Positions 47,348 through 57,300 of a stretch of 64,000 nt of DNA are shown here, one piece after another. The DNA is from Pseudomonas prosekii (lineage in GTDB: Bacteria > Pseudomonadota > Gammaproteobacteria > Pseudomonadales > Pseudomonadaceae). The notes below the pieces were generated by a model that was not told the origin of the DNA, did no database searches, and saw only the letters and a list, made by a program, of their open reading frames with translations. Every line of letters starts with the position of its first letter. Within the stretch, counting starts at the first letter, position 1. The stretch is taken from NCBI RefSeq assembly GCF_900105155.1, contig NZ_LT629762.1, forward strand, positions 558,001-622,000, read 5' to 3'. A program made the translations under genes and the position numbers.

Positions 47348-48631
47348 ATGGCGAACACCCCTTACCCAGAGTCCTATTACGCCGCATCGGCCAATGCGGT
47401 TCCGCCGCGCCCGGCGTTGCAGGATGACGTGGAGACTGATGTCTGCGTGATCGGCGCCGGTTACACCGGTCTGTCCTCTGCCCTGTTTCTGCTGGAGAAC
47501 GGCTTCAAGGTCACCGTGCTGGAGGCGGCGAAGGTCGGGTTTGGCGCGTCGGGGCGTAATGGCGGGCAAATTGTTAACAGTTATAGCCGCGACATTGATG
47601 TGATCGAGCGCAGTGTCGGGCCCAGGCAGGCGCAGTTGCTCGGGCAGATGGCGTTCGAGGGCGGGCGGATTATTCGTGAGCGGGTCGCCAAATATAATAT
47701 CCAGTGCGACTTGAAGGACGGCGGCGTGTTCGCTGCGATCACGGCCAAGCAGCTTGGGCATCTGGAATCGCAGAAGCGCTTGTGGGAGCGCTTCGGGCAT
47801 ACGCAGCTTGAGTTGCTGGATCAGACGCGCATTCGTGACGTGGTGGCGTGTGAGCACTATGTCGGCGGCTTGCTCGACATGAGCGGCGGGCACATTCATC
47901 CGCTGAACCTGGCGCTCGGTGAAGCGGCGGCCGTGGAATCGTTGGGCGGCACTATTTATGAGCAGTCGCCAGCGGTGCGCATCGAGCGCGGCGCGAATCC
48001 GGTGGTGCATACGCCGCAGGGTAAGGTCCGGGCCAAGTTCATCATCGTGGCGGGCAATGCTTATCTGGGCAATCTGGTGCCGGAGCTGGCGGCGAAGTCG
48101 ATGCCGTGCGGCACTCAGGTGATTACGACTGAGCCGTTGAGCGAGGCGCTGGCGAAGAGTTTGTTGCCGCAGGATTACTGCGTCGAGGACTGCAATTATT
48201 TGCTCGACTATTACCGGCTGACTGGCGACAAGCGTTTGGTGTTCGGCGGTGGCGTGGTGTATGGCGCGCGGGATCCGGCGAACATTGAAGCGATCATTCG
48301 GCCGAAGATGCTTAAGGCGTTCCCGCAGTTGAAGGACGTGAAGATTGATTACGCCTGGACCGGAAATTTCCTGCTGACGTTGTCGCGTCTTCCGCAGGTC
48401 GGACGGCTGGGGGATAACATTTATTATTCGCAGGGCTGTAGCGGCCATGGCGTGACGTATACGCATCTGGCGGGCAAGGTGCTGGCCGAAGCGTTGCGCG
48501 GGCAGGCTGAGCGTTTTGATGCGTTTGCGGACCTGCCGCACTACCCGTTCCCAGGCGGACAACTGCTGCGCACGCCGTTTGCGGCGTTGGGGGCTTGGTA
48601 TTACGGGTTGCGAGATAGGTTTGGGTACTGA
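47348..48631 (+). CDS. FAD-dependent oxidoreductase, gamma-glutamylputrescine oxidase-like
   Basis: 427 residues. The dinucleotide fold DVCVIGAGYTGLSSALFLLE starts at about residue 31, followed by the DAO-family segment GFGASGRNGGQIVNSYSRDI. The C-terminal flavin contact is YSQGCSGHGVTYTHLAGKVL. This resembles PuuB/PauB enzymes, which oxidise gamma-glutamylated polyamines. It is not next to other polyamine genes, so another primary amine substrate is possible. Start preceded by AGAGGCAGC. Confidence 0.85.
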   Translation: MANTPYPESYYAASANAVPPRPALQDDVETDVCVIGAGYTGLSSALFLLENGFKVTVLEAAKVGFGASGRNGGQIVNSYSRDIDVIERSVGPRQAQLLGQMAFEGGRIIRERVAKYNIQCDLKDGGVFAAITAKQLGHLESQKRLWERFGHTQLELLDQTRIRDVVACEHYVGGLLDMSGGHIHPLNLALGEAAAVESLGGTIYEQSPAVRIERGANPVVHTPQGKVRAKFIIVAGNAYLGNLVPELAAKSMPCGTQVITTEPLSEALAKSLLPQDYCVEDCNYLLDYYRLTGDKRLVFGGGVVYGARDPANIEAIIRPKMLKAFPQLKDVKIDYAWTGNFLLTLSRLPQVGRLGDNIYYSQGCSGHGVTYTHLAGKVLAEALRGQAERFDAFADLPHYPFPGGQLLRTPFAALGAWYYGLRDRFGY

Positions 48632-48648
48632 CCAACACCGCGGTTCCG

Positions 48649-48743
48649 TGTAGGAGCGAAGCTTGCTCGCGAAGAGGTCGTGCCAGACGACATCATTTTT
48701 ACCTGACGCACCGCTTTCGCGGGCAAGCCTCGCTCCTACAAGG
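48649..48743. repeat. REPIN between flavoprotein and xdhC genes
   Basis: TGTAGGAGCGAAGCTTGCTC at 48649 and the complementary GGGCAAGCCTCGCTCCTACA ending at 48741. It separates two convergent genes. Confidence 0.85.
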
Positions 48744-48744
48744 A

Positions 48745-49716
48745 TCAGAGGCGATCGCGGGGGATGCCGCTGCGGATTCGCAGGATGTCGGCCAGGACTG
48801 CGAGGGCGATTTCTGCGGGGGTTTTGCTGCCCAGGTTCAGGCCGATTGGCGCGTGTATCCGCGCCAATTCGGCATCACCTAATCCACCAATCCGACGCAA
48901 CCGCTCAAAGCGCTTCTGCGAGGTTTGCATCGAGCCCATTACGCCGATATAGAACGCATCGGTGCGCACCGCTTCCATCATCGCCAGGTCATCAATGCGT
49001 GGGTCGTGCGTCAGTGCCACCACGGCGGTGTCGCTGTGGCAGCCGCCGTCGGCGATGAACACCGACGGCAGTTGCCGCCGAATCTCGACGCCCGGCAACT
49101 CCACGCCTTCCAGCACTTCATCGCGCGGATCACACAGAATCACCTCGAACCCCAGACCCACGGCAAACTCCGCGCACGCTTGGGCGACGCTGGAATAACC
49201 GGCCAGCAGCAAACGCTGAGCCGCGCCGATGCGCACGCGCACTCGATCGATCTCACGTTCGATGCGCGCGCCCTGCTCGCTGTCGGCAAACACGCTGCGC
49301 GCACTGCTGGCCAGATCGACCTCGCGAATCAATCGACGCTGGCCGAGCAACGCCGATTGCAATTCGCGCAGGTGCCCCTGAACCTCGCAATCCGCCTCTA
49401 GCTTCTCCACCAGCACATCGAGCACGCCGCCACATGGCAGGCTGACCCGCGAACGCGGATCGTCGCCCTCGCCGTATCGCACGACGCTGACGGCTTGATC
49501 GAACCCACCTTCGGCAACGCGCTCGAGGAAATCCTCCTCGACGCAACCGCCGGACAGCGAGCCGATCCATTGCCCGTCAACGTTCACCGCGAGCAACGAA
49601 CCCGGCGCACGCGGCGCCGAGCCGTAAGTCGCGAGCACCGTGCACAACCACACGCGCTGACCGGCGCAAGACCATTCGAGCGCGCGGCGCACCACTTGCA
49701 GATCGAGATGCTGCAT
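48745..49716 (-). CDS. XdhC-family molybdenum cofactor maturation protein
   Basis: 323 residues from the ATG at 49716; 28 upstream in-frame codons overlap the cytochrome gene. The N-terminal XdhC/CoxI domain has TVLATYGSAPRAPGSLLAVN and SLSGGCVEEDF; the C-terminal Rossmann part has LLLAGYSSVAQACAEFAVGL and ending GLNLGSKTPAEIALAVLADI. XdhC proteins bind and sulfurate the Mo cofactor and insert it into xanthine-dehydrogenase-type enzymes. It is the last gene of the molybdenum hydroxylase operon, one base after the cytochrome gene. Confidence 0.9.
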   Translation of the reverse strand: MQHLDLQVVRRALEWSCAGQRVWLCTVLATYGSAPRAPGSLLAVNVDGQWIGSLSGGCVEEDFLERVAEGGFDQAVSVVRYGEGDDPRSRVSLPCGGVLDVLVEKLEADCEVQGHLRELQSALLGQRRLIREVDLASSARSVFADSEQGARIEREIDRVRVRIGAAQRLLLAGYSSVAQACAEFAVGLGFEVILCDPRDEVLEGVELPGVEIRRQLPSVFIADGGCHSDTAVVALTHDPRIDDLAMMEAVRTDAFYIGVMGSMQTSQKRFERLRRIGGLGDAELARIHAPIGLNLGSKTPAEIALAVLADILRIRSGIPRDRL

Positions 49717-49717
49717 G

Positions 49718-50953
49718 TCAGTGCGCCTTGTGCTCGGCCGGCGGCGCGTCAGCCTGCAGCTTCTGCACATCGCCGACCGCCAGTTCACCCGGCTGACCAC
49801 CCCAACCCTGACGCAGATAATTCAGCAGATCAGTCAGTTGCTCGTGGCTGAGTTTGTCGGCAAAACCGGGCATCGGTTGCATGCGTTCGAACCCGGCGAA
49901 TTGCTGTTCGCCGATGCCGTCCTCGATCACTCGCAACAGGTTGCGCGGGTCTTCCAGGCGCAGCGTGGTGTTGCCGCGCATGGCCACGGCGATGTGCGGT
50001 TTGCCCTCGCCGTCCGGCGCGTGACAACCGGCACAAACGTTGAGGTAATCCTGACGACCGCGCTGGGCGCTCGGGCTCATCTGCGCCAGCGGCACTTCGG
50101 TCAACACTTTCGCCGCGGGTGCCGGATCGCCAAGCAGATACGTGGCCATCGCCGCCAGGTCCGGGTCGCTGAGGCGTTGGGTGCTGTTGTGGAACACCGG
50201 GAACATCTCGTTGAACATCGTCCCTTGCGCGCTCATGCAGTGCTTGAGGAAGGTGCTCAAGTCCTGATGATTCCAGCCGCGCGCGGCCAGGTCAGTGGCC
50301 AACAGGCTCGGCGCCAGATAGCCGTTGAGCACGCCGCCGGTCAGGCGTTTGTCTTGCTGCATGGCGCCCGGCAAACCGCGCGGGGTGTGGCATTCGCCGC
50401 AATGGCCGAGCACTTCGACCATGTATTCGCCGCGCTTGAACTCGTCGCTTTTGCCGTCGGTCGGCGCCAGTTTCAGGTCTTTGCCATAGAGCATGTTCCA
50501 GCCCATCAGGCCCAAACGCACGTTGAACGGAAAGCTCAGGCTGGTCACCGGTGCTGCACGCTCGATCGGTTCGACGGTTTTCAGGTACGCGTGAATCGCG
50601 TCGGAATCGGCACGCGGCATCAAGTGATACGAGGTGTAAGGCATCGCCGGGTACAAATTTGCGCCATCGCGGCGCTTGCCTTCGGTCAGCGCGGCGAAGA
50701 ATTCTTCGTCGCTGTACAAACCGATCCCGTGTTCTTTGCTCGGGGTGATGTTGGTGCCGTAGATCGTGCCGAACGGCGAGACGATCGGCAGACCGCCCGC
50801 GTACGGCGCGCCGCCCGGTGCGGTGTGGCACGCCACGCAATCGGCGGCGCGGGCGAGGTATTCGCCGCGCTTGATCTGATCATCCGCGTGCGCCAGCAAC
50901 ACCGGCGCAGCCAGGCCGACCGCCAAGGTCAGACGGGAGAGTAAATGCTTCAT
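49718..50953 (-). CDS. Triheme cytochrome c subunit of the Mo hydroxylase
   Basis: 411 residues from the ATG at 50953. A Sec signal peptide (MKHLLSRLTLAVGLAAPVLL then AHA) is followed by three CxxCH heme sites: CVACH near residue 42, CGECH near 186 and CAGCH near 315. This layout is shared with the cytochrome subunits of membrane-linked alcohol/aldehyde dehydrogenases and IorAB-type Mo enzymes. It carries electrons from the Mo/Fe-S subunits to the respiratory chain in the periplasm. It is 2 bases from the 2Fe-2S gene. Confidence 0.92.
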   Translation of the reverse strand: MKHLLSRLTLAVGLAAPVLLAHADDQIKRGEYLARAADCVACHTAPGGAPYAGGLPIVSPFGTIYGTNITPSKEHGIGLYSDEEFFAALTEGKRRDGANLYPAMPYTSYHLMPRADSDAIHAYLKTVEPIERAAPVTSLSFPFNVRLGLMGWNMLYGKDLKLAPTDGKSDEFKRGEYMVEVLGHCGECHTPRGLPGAMQQDKRLTGGVLNGYLAPSLLATDLAARGWNHQDLSTFLKHCMSAQGTMFNEMFPVFHNSTQRLSDPDLAAMATYLLGDPAPAAKVLTEVPLAQMSPSAQRGRQDYLNVCAGCHAPDGEGKPHIAVAMRGNTTLRLEDPRNLLRVIEDGIGEQQFAGFERMQPMPGFADKLSHEQLTDLLNYLRQGWGGQPGELAVGDVQKLQADAPPAEHKAH

Positions 50954-50955
50954 GG

Positions 50956-51495
50956 TTAACCCTCCTTGACCAGGCCGAGATCGGTCAGCACGTTGCGCGT
51001 CGCGCTGTAATAACGCACGTAGCCAGTGCAGCGGCAAATGTGGTGACCGAGGCTGTCCTCGATGACTTTTTCCAGCTGACTTTTGACGATTGGCTGACGT
51101 TGCAGCTTCTCCACCAGCACGGTCGCGGCGTTGACGAAACCCGGCGCGCAGTAGCTGCACTGAAAGGCGAATTCATCGACGAAGCGCTGTTGGATCGGGT
51201 TCAGTTCGGTGACTTTGCCCTGCTCATCGCGGGTCGCGTGACCTTCGATGGTGCGGACTTTCTTGCCTTCGAAATAGTGCGCGCCGGTGATGCAGGTGCG
51301 CACTTCTTCGCTGGTGCCGTCGGGGTTGTCGACGATCACCACGCAGGCATGGCAAATGCCTTGGCCGCAGCCGAGGCGCGAGCCGGTGAGGTTTTTGTAT
51401 TCGTGCAGATAGTCGATCATCGGCAGGTCATCAGGGATGTCCACCGGGCCGACGGATTGACCATTGAGGGTCAGTTGAAGCGGACGGTTAGCCAT
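50956..51495 (-). CDS. 2Fe-2S subunit of the Mo hydroxylase
   Basis: 179 residues from the ATG at 51495, overlapping the Mo-subunit gene by eight bases. The plant-type cluster is seen in GSRLGCGQGICHACVVIVD and a fourth Cys in RTCITG; the second cluster domain has FQCSYCAPGFVNAA and HHICRCTGYVRYYSATR. It passes electrons from the Mo site to the cytochrome. No signal peptide is present, so it is probably exported with the Tat-dependent Mo subunit. Confidence 0.95.
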   Translation of the reverse strand: MANRPLQLTLNGQSVGPVDIPDDLPMIDYLHEYKNLTGSRLGCGQGICHACVVIVDNPDGTSEEVRTCITGAHYFEGKKVRTIEGHATRDEQGKVTELNPIQQRFVDEFAFQCSYCAPGFVNAATVLVEKLQRQPIVKSQLEKVIEDSLGHHICRCTGYVRYYSATRNVLTDLGLVKEG

Positions 51496-54319
51496 TGAGG
51501 GCCTCCTTGATGCGCGCAGAAGTGATAGGCAGGTCGCGAACGCGTTTGCCGATGGCATGGGCCACGGCGTTACCGATGGCGCCGACCACCGGGATCATCA
51601 CCACTTCGGCGATGCCTTTGGACGGGTCGCTTGGCGACAGCGGCGGCAGAATTTCCGCCGTTTGCGTCCACACCGCCACGTGCCGCGCCATCGGCAGACG
51701 GTAACGGTTGAAGTTCCAGTCACCCTCCCCCGGCCCGCCTTCGTACAGCGGCATTTCTTCGAGCAGCGCATGGCCGATGCCCATGGCGATCCCGCCTTCG
51801 AGCTGGCCCCTGACCAATTCTTCCACCAGCACCCGACCGCACTCGACCCATGAGTGATGGTTGAGCACCTGCACTTCGGCCGATCCTTTGTTGACTTTCA
51901 ATTCCACCAGCGTCGCGACCGGGCTGTAGTAAGTCACCGCCGCGTTGTTCAACTGGATGTCCGGGTAATGCGCGTTTTGGCGATCGAGCAGATGGAAACC
52001 AGCGCTGGTCATCTGTGCTTTTTTCGCGTTCGGCGCGCCGTCGCCGTACTTCACGGCGAGGCCATCGAGTGGCAGGCGCTCGCGCACACCGTCGATGCTG
52101 AACTCGGCTTCGGCCCAGCTCCAGCGGTTGAAACCGTGCACGGTCGCGCCGGTCACCAAACCTTTTTCGTGAGCGTGTTTGGCCAGTTGTTCGAAGCTCA
52201 GCGGTTGCATGCCGTTGGCGGTGAGTTTGCCGTCGACCCAATGCGCGTCTTCGCGGCGCACCACGTAAGGGTTGGCCTGGCCGCCGTAAGGGCCTTGGCC
52301 CCAGATCTGCAACGCCGCCGGCCACAAGCCGTGGTTGAACAGCACGCGCGCCGCTTCACGGGTGGCGTGGCTGAAGTAGTAAGCCGAGTTGGTCGCCGAT
52401 GAGGCCGACGCCAGTTTGCCGACCCAGCGCGGGTTGCGCAGGTAACCATCCTGTTCAGCCTGGCTCATGGTGTACGGGTTGCCGCCGGTGAACAGCTGCA
52501 ACTCTTTCCACTCGGTTTCGCCGGTCTTCACTTCGGTCGCCGGGATGCCGATGAAATCAGCCACCACCAAGGCTTGCGAGGTGGACATGCCGGTGCCGAT
52601 TTCGATGCCGATATGGCGCAACGTCACGTGCCCGTCAGCGGTGTATTCGATGCTCGCCATCGGCGCTTCGGAACCGGTGCCGAAGTCTTTCTGGCAGATC
52701 GCGAAACCGACGCCATACCAGTGATCCGGGTCAGCCGCCTCACGTTGCTTTTTGATCGCGTCGCGGTTTTTCCAGACTTCGTGGACCGCAGCCTTGTCGA
52801 GAATTTCGTGCAGACGCAAAGCACCGGCAGGGATCGCGCCCTGGGTGTTCTTCATGCCCGACAGCATGGCGTTTTTCTTGCGCAGATCAATCGCGTCGAT
52901 GCCGAGGCGACCGGCGATTTCATCGACCATCATCTCGGTCGACGCCATGCTTTGCAGGGTGCCGTAACCGCGCATCGAGCCCGCTTCCACGGCGCGCGAA
53001 TGGTAGGCCGTGACCTGCAAATCGTTCTGCGGCATGTAGTAGATCGACTGCGCCGCTGTGGCGCCAACCGCTGCCACTGAAGGGCTGTAGTTGATCCGCC
53101 CGCCACCGTCGACGCTCATTTCGGCGCGGAAAATCTTGAAGCTGTGATCGGTCTTGTCCACGGCCAATTGGTAGCGGATGTCGAACGGGTGACGCTTGAT
53201 GCCGCTCTGGAATTGCTCGTAGCGATCATTCGCCAGACGCACCGGCACACCGGCGCCGTACAACGCGGCCAGCGCAGCGTAGTAGACGAAAATATTGTGG
53301 TCCTTGGAGCCGTAACCCACGGTGTAGCCCGGGTGCAGGTTGAGGTTGGCGAGGCCGAAACGCGACGGCGCGATCATCTTCGCGGTGTCGGTTGCGGTTT
53401 CCAGCGGGCATTGGGTAGCGACGACAAAGTGCAGGGTTTTGGTGGCCGGGTCGTACCAGCCGTTGCCGTTGTCCGGCTCCATCGCGGCAGGTTCGATCGA
53501 CGGCGTTTTGTAGCGCTCGTCGAAGACCAGCCAGTTGTCCGGCGGCGTGTCGATTTGCTGCTTCATGCGATCGGCGTAGAACAATCCGCGCTCGGTCAGG
53601 TTGCCGTGCAGGTCGGGCTGGGAATTCCACACCGGGCGACGGTTTTTCAGCATCGGAAAGAGGATCGAATCCTTGAGGCTGGCGAATTCGTCTTCGTCCG
53701 CCGACGTCGCGCCGCCGACGCGCACGTAGCGGAAACTGCCGTAGGGATCGCCCTCGTAAAACGGCACTTGGGCGCCGTAGCGGATGGCTTTGTCATTGAA
53801 TTTGAGTTTGGCTTTGGCCTGGCGGAATCGCTCGAAATCGTTCCAGATCAGGATCGCCACCGGGTGACCGATGAACATCGGCACTTTGCCTTCGGGCAGC
53901 AGCGGATCAGGCGCGTGCTCTTCCGGAAAGACGATGCCGTCGTTGTCCAGGTCAGCGGCGGTGACGATGCGGTCGGGCTGCAAATCGGCGCCGAGCCAGC
54001 TCAGGTCGTAGCCGGCGTAGATGCGGTCAGCCTTGGTGATTTTCAGCAACATGGCGTGGCCCTGCTGCTGCGGCCAGCCCGGCATGTCCTTGGCGCGGAT
54101 GTCGCGGGCAAACACTTTGCTGCCGCAGACTTTGGACAAGGCATCGTTGCGTTGGCGCGCCTTGCCGTTGTTGCCGAGCCATTGCTCGGACGGCACGGTC
54201 ACGCTGTTTTCCATCAAGGCAGCCAGCGCCTGGGAGCTGAGCGGCGCAAGCGTCACGCTCACACCTGCCACCAACCCGCCCTGAAGGAACGAGCGCCGGG
54301 AGATATCACGGTTGGACAT
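51488..54319 (-). CDS. Molybdopterin-binding subunit, xanthine dehydrogenase family (IorB-like)
   Basis: 943 residues. The N-terminus SNRDISRRSFLQGGLVAGVS is a Tat signal with twin Arg. Two aldehyde-oxidase-type domains follow, with cofactor segments such as GNGWYDPATKTLHFVVATQC and AGSMRGYGTLQSMASTEMMV. Near the C-terminus KGIAEVVMIPVVGAIGNAVA has the conserved Glu that acts as the catalytic base. The set Mo subunit, 2Fe-2S, cytochrome c and XdhC matches periplasmic isoquinoline-oxidoreductase-like or aldehyde dehydrogenases; the substrate is not predictable. The gap at 54320-54809 holds its promoter and two REPINs. Confidence 0.93.
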   Translation of the reverse strand: MSNRDISRRSFLQGGLVAGVSVTLAPLSSQALAALMENSVTVPSEQWLGNNGKARQRNDALSKVCGSKVFARDIRAKDMPGWPQQQGHAMLLKITKADRIYAGYDLSWLGADLQPDRIVTAADLDNDGIVFPEEHAPDPLLPEGKVPMFIGHPVAILIWNDFERFRQAKAKLKFNDKAIRYGAQVPFYEGDPYGSFRYVRVGGATSADEDEFASLKDSILFPMLKNRRPVWNSQPDLHGNLTERGLFYADRMKQQIDTPPDNWLVFDERYKTPSIEPAAMEPDNGNGWYDPATKTLHFVVATQCPLETATDTAKMIAPSRFGLANLNLHPGYTVGYGSKDHNIFVYYAALAALYGAGVPVRLANDRYEQFQSGIKRHPFDIRYQLAVDKTDHSFKIFRAEMSVDGGGRINYSPSVAAVGATAAQSIYYMPQNDLQVTAYHSRAVEAGSMRGYGTLQSMASTEMMVDEIAGRLGIDAIDLRKKNAMLSGMKNTQGAIPAGALRLHEILDKAAVHEVWKNRDAIKKQREAADPDHWYGVGFAICQKDFGTGSEAPMASIEYTADGHVTLRHIGIEIGTGMSTSQALVVADFIGIPATEVKTGETEWKELQLFTGGNPYTMSQAEQDGYLRNPRWVGKLASASSATNSAYYFSHATREAARVLFNHGLWPAALQIWGQGPYGGQANPYVVRREDAHWVDGKLTANGMQPLSFEQLAKHAHEKGLVTGATVHGFNRWSWAEAEFSIDGVRERLPLDGLAVKYGDGAPNAKKAQMTSAGFHLLDRQNAHYPDIQLNNAAVTYYSPVATLVELKVNKGSAEVQVLNHHSWVECGRVLVEELVRGQLEGGIAMGIGHALLEEMPLYEGGPGEGDWNFNRYRLPMARHVAVWTQTAEILPPLSPSDPSKGIAEVVMIPVVGAIGNAVAHAIGKRVRDLPITSARIKEALNG

Positions 54320-54521
54320 GGATCATCCTCTGGACGGTTATAGGTCCGCCCTTCTGGTTATTTTCTGGGGATCTCGAGTCTTGCAGAAGCCCTTCTTGAC
54401 GAAGCAAAGGGCTGAATTGACAGTGCAAAGCTGACCGAAAGGTTAACTTTAAAGGTTTGCGCTGTTTTAGAAAACAACTCGTTACAAATATCTGACCAAA
54501 GAATCAGAAACCGAGGTGAAG

Positions 54522-54609
54522 CCATCGCGAGCAGGCTCACTCCTACAGAGATTGCGCATGTCCCGAAACCACCGAACCCTGTAGGAGCTGATCTTGCTCG
54601 CGAAGGCGG
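54522..54609. repeat. REPIN upstream of the Mo operon, first of two
   Basis: CCATCGCGAGCAGGCTCACT at 54522 and the facing CTGTAGGAGCTGATCTTGCT ending at 54609 with several mismatches. Confidence 0.8.
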
Positions 54610-54642
54610 TGTGTCAGGTGATTATGATGTAGCGGCTGATGG

Positions 54643-54735
54643 CCTCATCGCGAGCAAGCTCGGCTCCCACAGGGACTGCATGCTGCCTGAGAAGCGCCGC
54701 TGACACTGTGGGAGCCGAGCTTGCTCGCGAAGGCG
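54643..54735. repeat. REPIN upstream of the Mo operon, second of two
   Basis: CCTCATCGCGAGCAAGCTCG at 54643 and the facing TGTGGGAGCCGAGCTTGCTC ending at 54735. The tandem pair of REPINs lies between the TonB-receptor 3' end and the Mo operon. Confidence 0.85.
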
Positions 54736-54809
54736 TCAGACCAGCCTTGAACTGCTCCCTGAACCACCACTCCCGCCAGCAAACCTCTCCCCCAAAAAAC
54801 CCAACCAAC

Positions 54810-57233
54810 TCAGAAATCAACAGTCGCCGACAGCAAATACGTGCGCGGTGTCGACAGCGTCAACCCTGGCTCGCTGTCATCCGACGCGCCCGCAGAACTC
54901 CAATAGCGCTTGTTCGCCACGTTCTCGATATTGCCGCGCAAGGTGATGCGCTTATCGTCGACCTTGAACGCATACCGCGCGCCGACATCCAGGCGTGTCC
55001 AGGCATCGATTTCCTTGACGTTGGACTGGTCCAGATATTGCGAACTCGAATAGATCCCGCGACTGGTCAGCGTCAGGCCCTCAACGTTCGGAATATCGTA
55101 TTCGGCCCCCAGATTGACGTTGTATTTCGGCGTGGCCGGCGCGCGGTTGCCGTCGAAGGTGCCGTTGGTGGTCTGCTTCAGTTCGCTGTCGATGTACATC
55201 ACGCCGCCGAGCAGGCGCACACCTTTGAGCGGCTCGCCAAACATGCTGATTTCCGCACCGGTGTTTTCGCGTTTGCCGTTCGGGCCGAACACGCGGGTGT
55301 TGGCGTTGGTCTCGTAAGCCGGTTGCTTGATGCGGAACACCGCCGCGGTCACCGCGAACGGCCCCGCGTCATACTTGGCGCCGACTTCGACCTGACGACT
55401 GATGAACGGAGGGAAGATTTCGTCCTCGTTCACCGAAGTCGATGGCGCGATTTTGCCCTGGCTCAAACCTTCCATGTAGTTGGCGTACAGCGACAGCTTG
55501 TCGGTGGCCTTGAACAGAATGCCGCCCGATGGCGAGACCTTTTCCTCGTCGTAAGCGGTGTCGCCCTTGACGTTGTCCGACCAGTCGTCGACCTTCACCC
55601 GCTGCCAGCGTGCGCCGAGGGTCAGCAATACGCGGTCATCAAAAAAGCCGAGGGTGTCGGACAACGCCACGCCGCTGAAGCGGTTTTCGGTGTAGACCTT
55701 CGCGTCCTGGCGCGTCGGATTGTTCGGCGTCGGCGTGGCCACCGGGTTGTAGAGATTGCTCGGAGATGCGGCATAACGGGCGCCACCGTTCTCGAAATCC
55801 ATATAAAAATAACTGGCCGCCAGATTCACCTCATGGCTGACCGGGCCGGTGTGAAACCAGTTGCGCACGCCGGCGTTGGCGGTGCGCACGTTTTCGTCAC
55901 GGGTAAAATCACGCGGCTGCACGCTGAAATCGCCACGGTCATTGGTGATCGAAACCGCATGCCGAAGAAAATCGTGGTTACTTTTGCGCGCGCCGACGCC
56001 GCCGTAGAGCATCACCGAATCGCTGACGTCGAACTCACCGTTGACCGTGCCGAACGTGTCCCTGGTCCGCGCCTGGCTCCAGGCCTGCGCATAGTTGCGG
56101 CGCACGTCGCTGGCGTGTGGCACCTGGGCGTTGGCGCCGACAATCACCCGCTCCTGCGGGGCGTCGGTGTCGCGCTCGGTGTGCCCGACATCCGTCGACA
56201 GGCGCAGCCGTTCACCGCGAAAATCCAGGCCCAACACAGCCATGTCGCGGTCGACGCTCTGGTGATCCCACTCGGTGTCGCCGGACTGTTTCACGCCGTT
56301 GAAACGAATGCCGAACTTGTCATCCTCACCAAAGCGCCGGCCGATATCCACGGCGCCGCCGAGCTGATTGTTCGACGCATAGCTGCCGGCAAACGAGGTG
56401 ATCGGCGCATCGGTCGCGCGTTTCGGCACCACGTTGATGCCGCCACCGACGCTGCCGCGCGGCGAGATGCCGTTAATCAACTGGCTCGGGCCTTTGAGAA
56501 TGTCGACGCGGTCAGCCATTTCCATGTCGATGGTATAAGTCGGCAGGATGCCATACAGACCGTTGTAGGAAACATCGCTATTGAACAGGCTGAGCCCGCG
56601 AATAGTGAACTGCTCGTAGCGCCCGCCCGCCGGGTTGGTCGCTCGAACCGATGGATCGCTGGCCACCAGATCGCCCAAGGTCCGCGCCTGCAGATTCTTC
56701 ACCGCTTCAGCGGTGTAAGTGGTGATGCTGAAAGGGGTTTCCATGAAATCTTTCGAGCCGAGCAACCCCTGCGAACCGCGCCGCGCAACCTGGCCGCCAG
56801 CGTAAGGCTCGCCCTCGACACCGCCAGTCGCGCCGAGAATCGAGGTGGGCGCCAGTTGCAGGCTGCTGCCCTCCGGCGCCGGGGTCAGGATGTACGCCTG
56901 ATCGCCGACGGCCTGCAATTGCAGGCCCGAGCCCTGCAACAACTGCGCGAAACCCTCCTCAACCGCGAAATCACCGGACAGCCCCGGACTGGTGCGACTG
57001 CCAACCAGTGCCGGGTCGACCGACAAGTTGACCCCGGCCAACCCGGCAAACCGCGTCAACGCCGCGCTGAGGCTACCCGCCGGAACTTGATAACTGCGTT
57101 TGGAGCCGTCGTCGGCCCACGCGGTGGCGATGAAAAATGGACTGGCGCTCAGGCTCAGCAACAGACTCAAGTGCACCAACGGGCGCAGGCGGAATGGAGC
57201 CGAACGTGTACTGCTGGGCATCACTGCGGGCAT
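54810..57233 (-). CDS. TonB-dependent siderophore receptor (FecA-type transducer)
   Basis: 807 residues from the ATG at 57233, which has GAGAGA upstream. A signal peptide (LSLLLSLSASPFFIATAWA) precedes an STN signalling domain (residues about 50-125, YQVPAGSLSAALTRFAGLAG) and then the plug and beta-barrel, with NLQARTLGDLVASDPSVRA and RVDILKGPSQLINGISPRGS typical of siderophore receptors. The last residue is Phe. The STN domain contacts the FecR protein encoded upstream, so the receptor reports ligand binding to the sigma factor. The siderophore is unknown. Confidence 0.92.
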   Translation of the reverse strand: MPAVMPSSTRSAPFRLRPLVHLSLLLSLSASPFFIATAWADDGSKRSYQVPAGSLSAALTRFAGLAGVNLSVDPALVGSRTSPGLSGDFAVEEGFAQLLQGSGLQLQAVGDQAYILTPAPEGSSLQLAPTSILGATGGVEGEPYAGGQVARRGSQGLLGSKDFMETPFSITTYTAEAVKNLQARTLGDLVASDPSVRATNPAGGRYEQFTIRGLSLFNSDVSYNGLYGILPTYTIDMEMADRVDILKGPSQLINGISPRGSVGGGINVVPKRATDAPITSFAGSYASNNQLGGAVDIGRRFGEDDKFGIRFNGVKQSGDTEWDHQSVDRDMAVLGLDFRGERLRLSTDVGHTERDTDAPQERVIVGANAQVPHASDVRRNYAQAWSQARTRDTFGTVNGEFDVSDSVMLYGGVGARKSNHDFLRHAVSITNDRGDFSVQPRDFTRDENVRTANAGVRNWFHTGPVSHEVNLAASYFYMDFENGGARYAASPSNLYNPVATPTPNNPTRQDAKVYTENRFSGVALSDTLGFFDDRVLLTLGARWQRVKVDDWSDNVKGDTAYDEEKVSPSGGILFKATDKLSLYANYMEGLSQGKIAPSTSVNEDEIFPPFISRQVEVGAKYDAGPFAVTAAVFRIKQPAYETNANTRVFGPNGKRENTGAEISMFGEPLKGVRLLGGVMYIDSELKQTTNGTFDGNRAPATPKYNVNLGAEYDIPNVEGLTLTSRGIYSSSQYLDQSNVKEIDAWTRLDVGARYAFKVDDKRITLRGNIENVANKRYWSSAGASDDSEPGLTLSTPRTYLLSATVDF

Positions 57234-57300
57234 TGAAAGTCTCTCTGATTTCGTTTCACTTGCCTTGAATGACCAGCGACGCGAAAAAAGGGGACATGCG

